Part shown: positions 5,416 to 6,966 of the stretch, one piece after another
Position numbering within the stretch: position 1 is the first letter of the stretch
How the letters are laid out: the number at the start of each line of letters is the position of its first letter
Source: Methanosarcina sp.
GTDB lineage: Archaea; Halobacteriota; Methanosarcinia; Methanosarcinales; Methanosarcinaceae
Direction of reading: 5' to 3'
Assembly: GCA_013331265.1 (NCBI GenBank)
Contig: DUGS01000084.1
Span: 9,374-16,339 of the forward strand
Length of the DNA stretch: 6,966 nucleotides
Program-made: the position numbers and the translations under genes
The notes under the pieces: model-generated
Told to the model about the DNA's origin: nothing
Seen by the model: the letters and a program-made list of their open reading frames with translations, nothing else
Database searches by the model: none

Positions 5416-5423
5416 AATAAATA
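5416..5423 (+). promoter_or_regulatory. Proximal TATA-like box of asnB
   Basis: AATAAATA, preceded by AAAGC, lies about 51-58 bp before the asnB ATG and would give a leader of roughly 25-30 nt including the AAGGAG ribosome-binding site (5463-5468). It is weaker than the distal pair of boxes. Confidence 0.4.
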
Positions 5424-5473
5424 CAGGGTGGCGTTGTGTATACCGGAAGAAAGAACAGAAATAAGGAGTAATC

Positions 5474-6943
5474 ATGTGCGGAATAGCAGGAATGTTCGGA
5501 ACCCCTAAAAGTGATATAGAAGTTAAGAAAATGCTTGCAGCTCTGGGACACAGGGGACCTGATGCCTGTGGGATACGTACCGAAGGAGACCTGAGCATAG
5601 GGAATAACCTGCTAAAAATAACTGGAGATATGCCCCAGCCGCTTACAGGAACGGGGTCCCTCGTACTTAATGGAGAGATATACAATTTTCGGGAGCTTGC
5701 AGCTGAAATTGGGATAAAAACCGATTCTGATACCGAACTGCTTTTTACACTTATAGAAAATAGGGTAAAGAATGGGATCACGCCGGCAAATGCGGTTTTT
5801 TCCGCGCTTTTGAAAGTAAACGGAGATTATGCTCTTGCATATGCCTGCGGAAAAGAGCTTATACTTGCCAGAGACCCATCAGGGGTAAAACCTCTCTTTT
5901 ACTGTTATGGAGAGAAGACGGAGGAGCCGGGGTTAGCTTTTGCCTCCGAAAAAAAAGCCTTTTCTTGTATTGGGAGAGAAGCAAAACCTTTTCCTCAGGG
6001 AGGAGTTATGGGTTTCAATTCCGAAAAAGGAGGGATAGTAGAAAAAGTTGTGGAAAGGTCCCTTAAAATAAACCCGCCTGAAGAGAGAATTTCCGCTGAA
6101 AATGAAGCAGTATTTTACCTTAAGGCAGCTCTTGAAAAGGCTGTAGAACTCAGGCTTACCCATACTTCAGGAATCGCTTTTTCAGGAGGGATTGACAGCA
6201 CTTTTTTAGCAGCCCTTGCAAAGCGAATAGACCCCGATATCGCCCTTTATGCGGTTGGGCTTCCGGATTCCCACGATATTGCCCAGGCAGAATATGCAGC
6301 CGAAGCCATAGGCATGAAAAGAAACCTGAAAGTTCATTTTCTTTCGCCCGAAGAAATAGAAGATGCGGTCCCCAGGGTAATTTACGCAACCGAATCTACG
6401 GACCCGATGAAGGTTTCGATAGGGCTTCCCCTGTATATAGTTGCAAAAACTGCAAGAGAAGATGGAAAACGAGTCCTTCTAACCGGGCAGGGTGCAGACG
6501 AACTCTTTGGAGGGTACAGCAGGCATGAAGGGTTTTTCGAGCAGGGGCCTGATGTGCTTGATAAGGAGATTTACTCTGACCTTCAGAACATCTCAACAAT
6601 CAACCTTGAAAGGGATGATATGGTTACAATGGCAAATTCCGTGGAACTCAGGGTCCCTTTCCTGGACAAAGAAGTAATAAAAACCGGGCTTGCAATAAGT
6701 CCTGAGCTCAAGGTTCTGAAAAAAGAAGGCTCATACACACGAAAATATATTTTAAGGAAGGCAGCAGAAGGCCTTCTCTCACCGGAACTTCTCTGGAAAG
6801 AGAAAAAAGCAATGCAGTACGGGACCGGGGTCCAGAAAATACTTGACAGACTTTCCAGGGATTCGGGTTTTTCCAAAAAGCAGGGGAACCATATAGAAAA
6901 ATATCTTAAAAATGTTGCTCTTGAAAACGGGTTTGGATTATAA
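5474..6943 (+). CDS. asnB: Asparagine synthetase (glutamine-hydrolysing), short archaeal form
   Basis: AsnB makes asparagine from aspartate, ATP and glutamine-derived ammonia through a beta-aspartyl-AMP intermediate. The 489-residue protein has an N-terminal Ntn glutaminase domain (about 1-195): Cys2 after the initiator Met as nucleophile (MCGIAGMFG), HRGPD (26-30), NGEIYN (66-71) and SDTE (85-88). The synthetase domain follows, with PP-loop SGGIDS (237-242), GQGADELFGGY (338-348), SVELRVPFLD (389-398), and Lys444 in WKEKK, which lines up with the catalytic E. coli Lys449. It is about 65 residues shorter than E. coli AsnB. By ungapped comparison from RGPD, the Arg that binds the glutamine carboxylate in E. 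coli AsnB (Arg49) corresponds to Leu46 here. The ATG is fixed by Cys2 and by AAGGAG 5 nt upstream. It diverges from purS. Identity as an AsnB-family enzyme is firm; glutamine use is probable, and ammonia use or an asparagine-synthase-like role are alternatives. Confidence 0.93.
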   Translation: MCGIAGMFGTPKSDIEVKKMLAALGHRGPDACGIRTEGDLSIGNNLLKITGDMPQPLTGTGSLVLNGEIYNFRELAAEIGIKTDSDTELLFTLIENRVKNGITPANAVFSALLKVNGDYALAYACGKELILARDPSGVKPLFYCYGEKTEEPGLAFASEKKAFSCIGREAKPFPQGGVMGFNSEKGGIVEKVVERSLKINPPEERISAENEAVFYLKAALEKAVELRLTHTSGIAFSGGIDSTFLAALAKRIDPDIALYAVGLPDSHDIAQAEYAAEAIGMKRNLKVHFLSPEEIEDAVPRVIYATESTDPMKVSIGLPLYIVAKTAREDGKRVLLTGQGADELFGGYSRHEGFFEQGPDVLDKEIYSDLQNISTINLERDDMVTMANSVELRVPFLDKEVIKTGLAISPELKVLKKEGSYTRKYILRKAAEGLLSPELLWKEKKAMQYGTGVQKILDRLSRDSGFSKKQGNHIEKYLKNVALENGFGL

Positions 6944-6966
6944 AAAAAGGTAAAAAGGTAAAAAAG
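6944..6966. repeat. Short GGTAAAAA repeats at the window edge
   Basis: After the asnB stop an A-run is followed by two GGTAAAAA units and continues beyond the window. On the minus strand this gives T-runs, so it could help end a convergent gene lying to the right. The plus strand has no T tract here to end asnB. Confidence 0.4.

Larger units (their letters stand above)
4918..5473. other. 556-bp divergent spacer between purS and asnB
   Basis: No convincing protein gene lies here. From the purS side it holds a 14-bp AT-rich tandem repeat (4937-4964), an interrupted stem-loop (4976-5002), an AT-rich stretch near 5051-5066 that could be a distal purS TATA box, a pair of TATA-like boxes facing asnB (5190-5210), a possible 16-codon ORF (5238-5288) ending in a T6 tract, an exact 20-bp tandem duplication (5348-5387) bracketed by ACATGT, and a promoter-proximal TATA-like box (5416-5423). 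The density of repeats and promoter-like elements points to regulation of both genes. Confidence 0.6.

Noticed and set aside
5233..5508. Plus-strand open frame of 91 codons before and into asnB
   Set aside because: It starts at a TTG, overlaps the asnB start by 35 nt in another frame, and crosses the 20-bp duplication, whose copies it reads in different frames. The composition does not look like a protein.
6583..6876. Minus-strand open frame of 97 codons inside asnB
   Set aside because: It is fully antisense to conserved AsnB motifs and shows no family resemblance.

Overview
The window reads as chromosomal DNA of a methanogenic archaeon, most likely Methanosarcina or a close relative. This is an inference from content: a ThiI without a rhodanese domain but with a CXXC pair, a THEP1-type NTPase, a circularly permuted YlqF-like GTPase, free-standing PurS and PurQ, a short AsnB, a PAS-domain remnant of the kind Methanosarcina genomes carry in large numbers, AT-rich intergenic DNA with archaeal TATA-like boxes, and oligo-T tracts behind genes. 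It is mostly housekeeping sequence. I see no transposase, CRISPR array, tRNA, rRNA or defence system.

Layout from left to right: thiI (43-1278, minus; tRNA 4-thiouridine synthesis); a decayed PAS-domain fragment with at least one frameshift (1465-1780, plus); a circularly permuted GTPase (1799-2563, plus) whose TATA-like box lies in the tail of the PAS remnant and predicts a leaderless or nearly leaderless mRNA; THEP1 NTPase (2675-3214, minus), convergent with the GTPase; a divergent promoter region with a 14-bp palindromic TATA-like element and a 21-bp tandem repeat, leading to a roughly 51-residue coiled-coil microprotein (3459-3614, plus); a 267-bp convergent spacer; purQ (3882-4580) and purS (4666-4917), both minus, in the order purS-purQ; a 556-bp divergent spacer with several repeats and promoter-like elements; and asnB (5474-6943, plus).

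Functionally, PurS and PurQ are two of the three parts of formylglycinamidine ribonucleotide synthase (PurL is not here), and PurQ and AsnB both use glutamine as nitrogen donor. The purS/asnB spacer is therefore a plausible place for shared nitrogen or purine control, although no known operator was recognised. ThiI and AsnB both use PP-loop ATP chemistry. The other neighbours show no evident pathway link.

No convincing new multi-gene system is visible. The best leads are: the asnB upstream region (paired TATA boxes about 280 bp from the start codon, a 16-codon upstream ORF ending in a T6 tract, and an exact 20-bp tandem duplication between two ACATGT palindromes); the helically phased ACACT repeats before the coiled-coil microprotein; a substitution at the expected glutamine-carboxylate-binding arginine of AsnB; and the frameshifted PAS remnant that seems to have donated the GTPase promoter.
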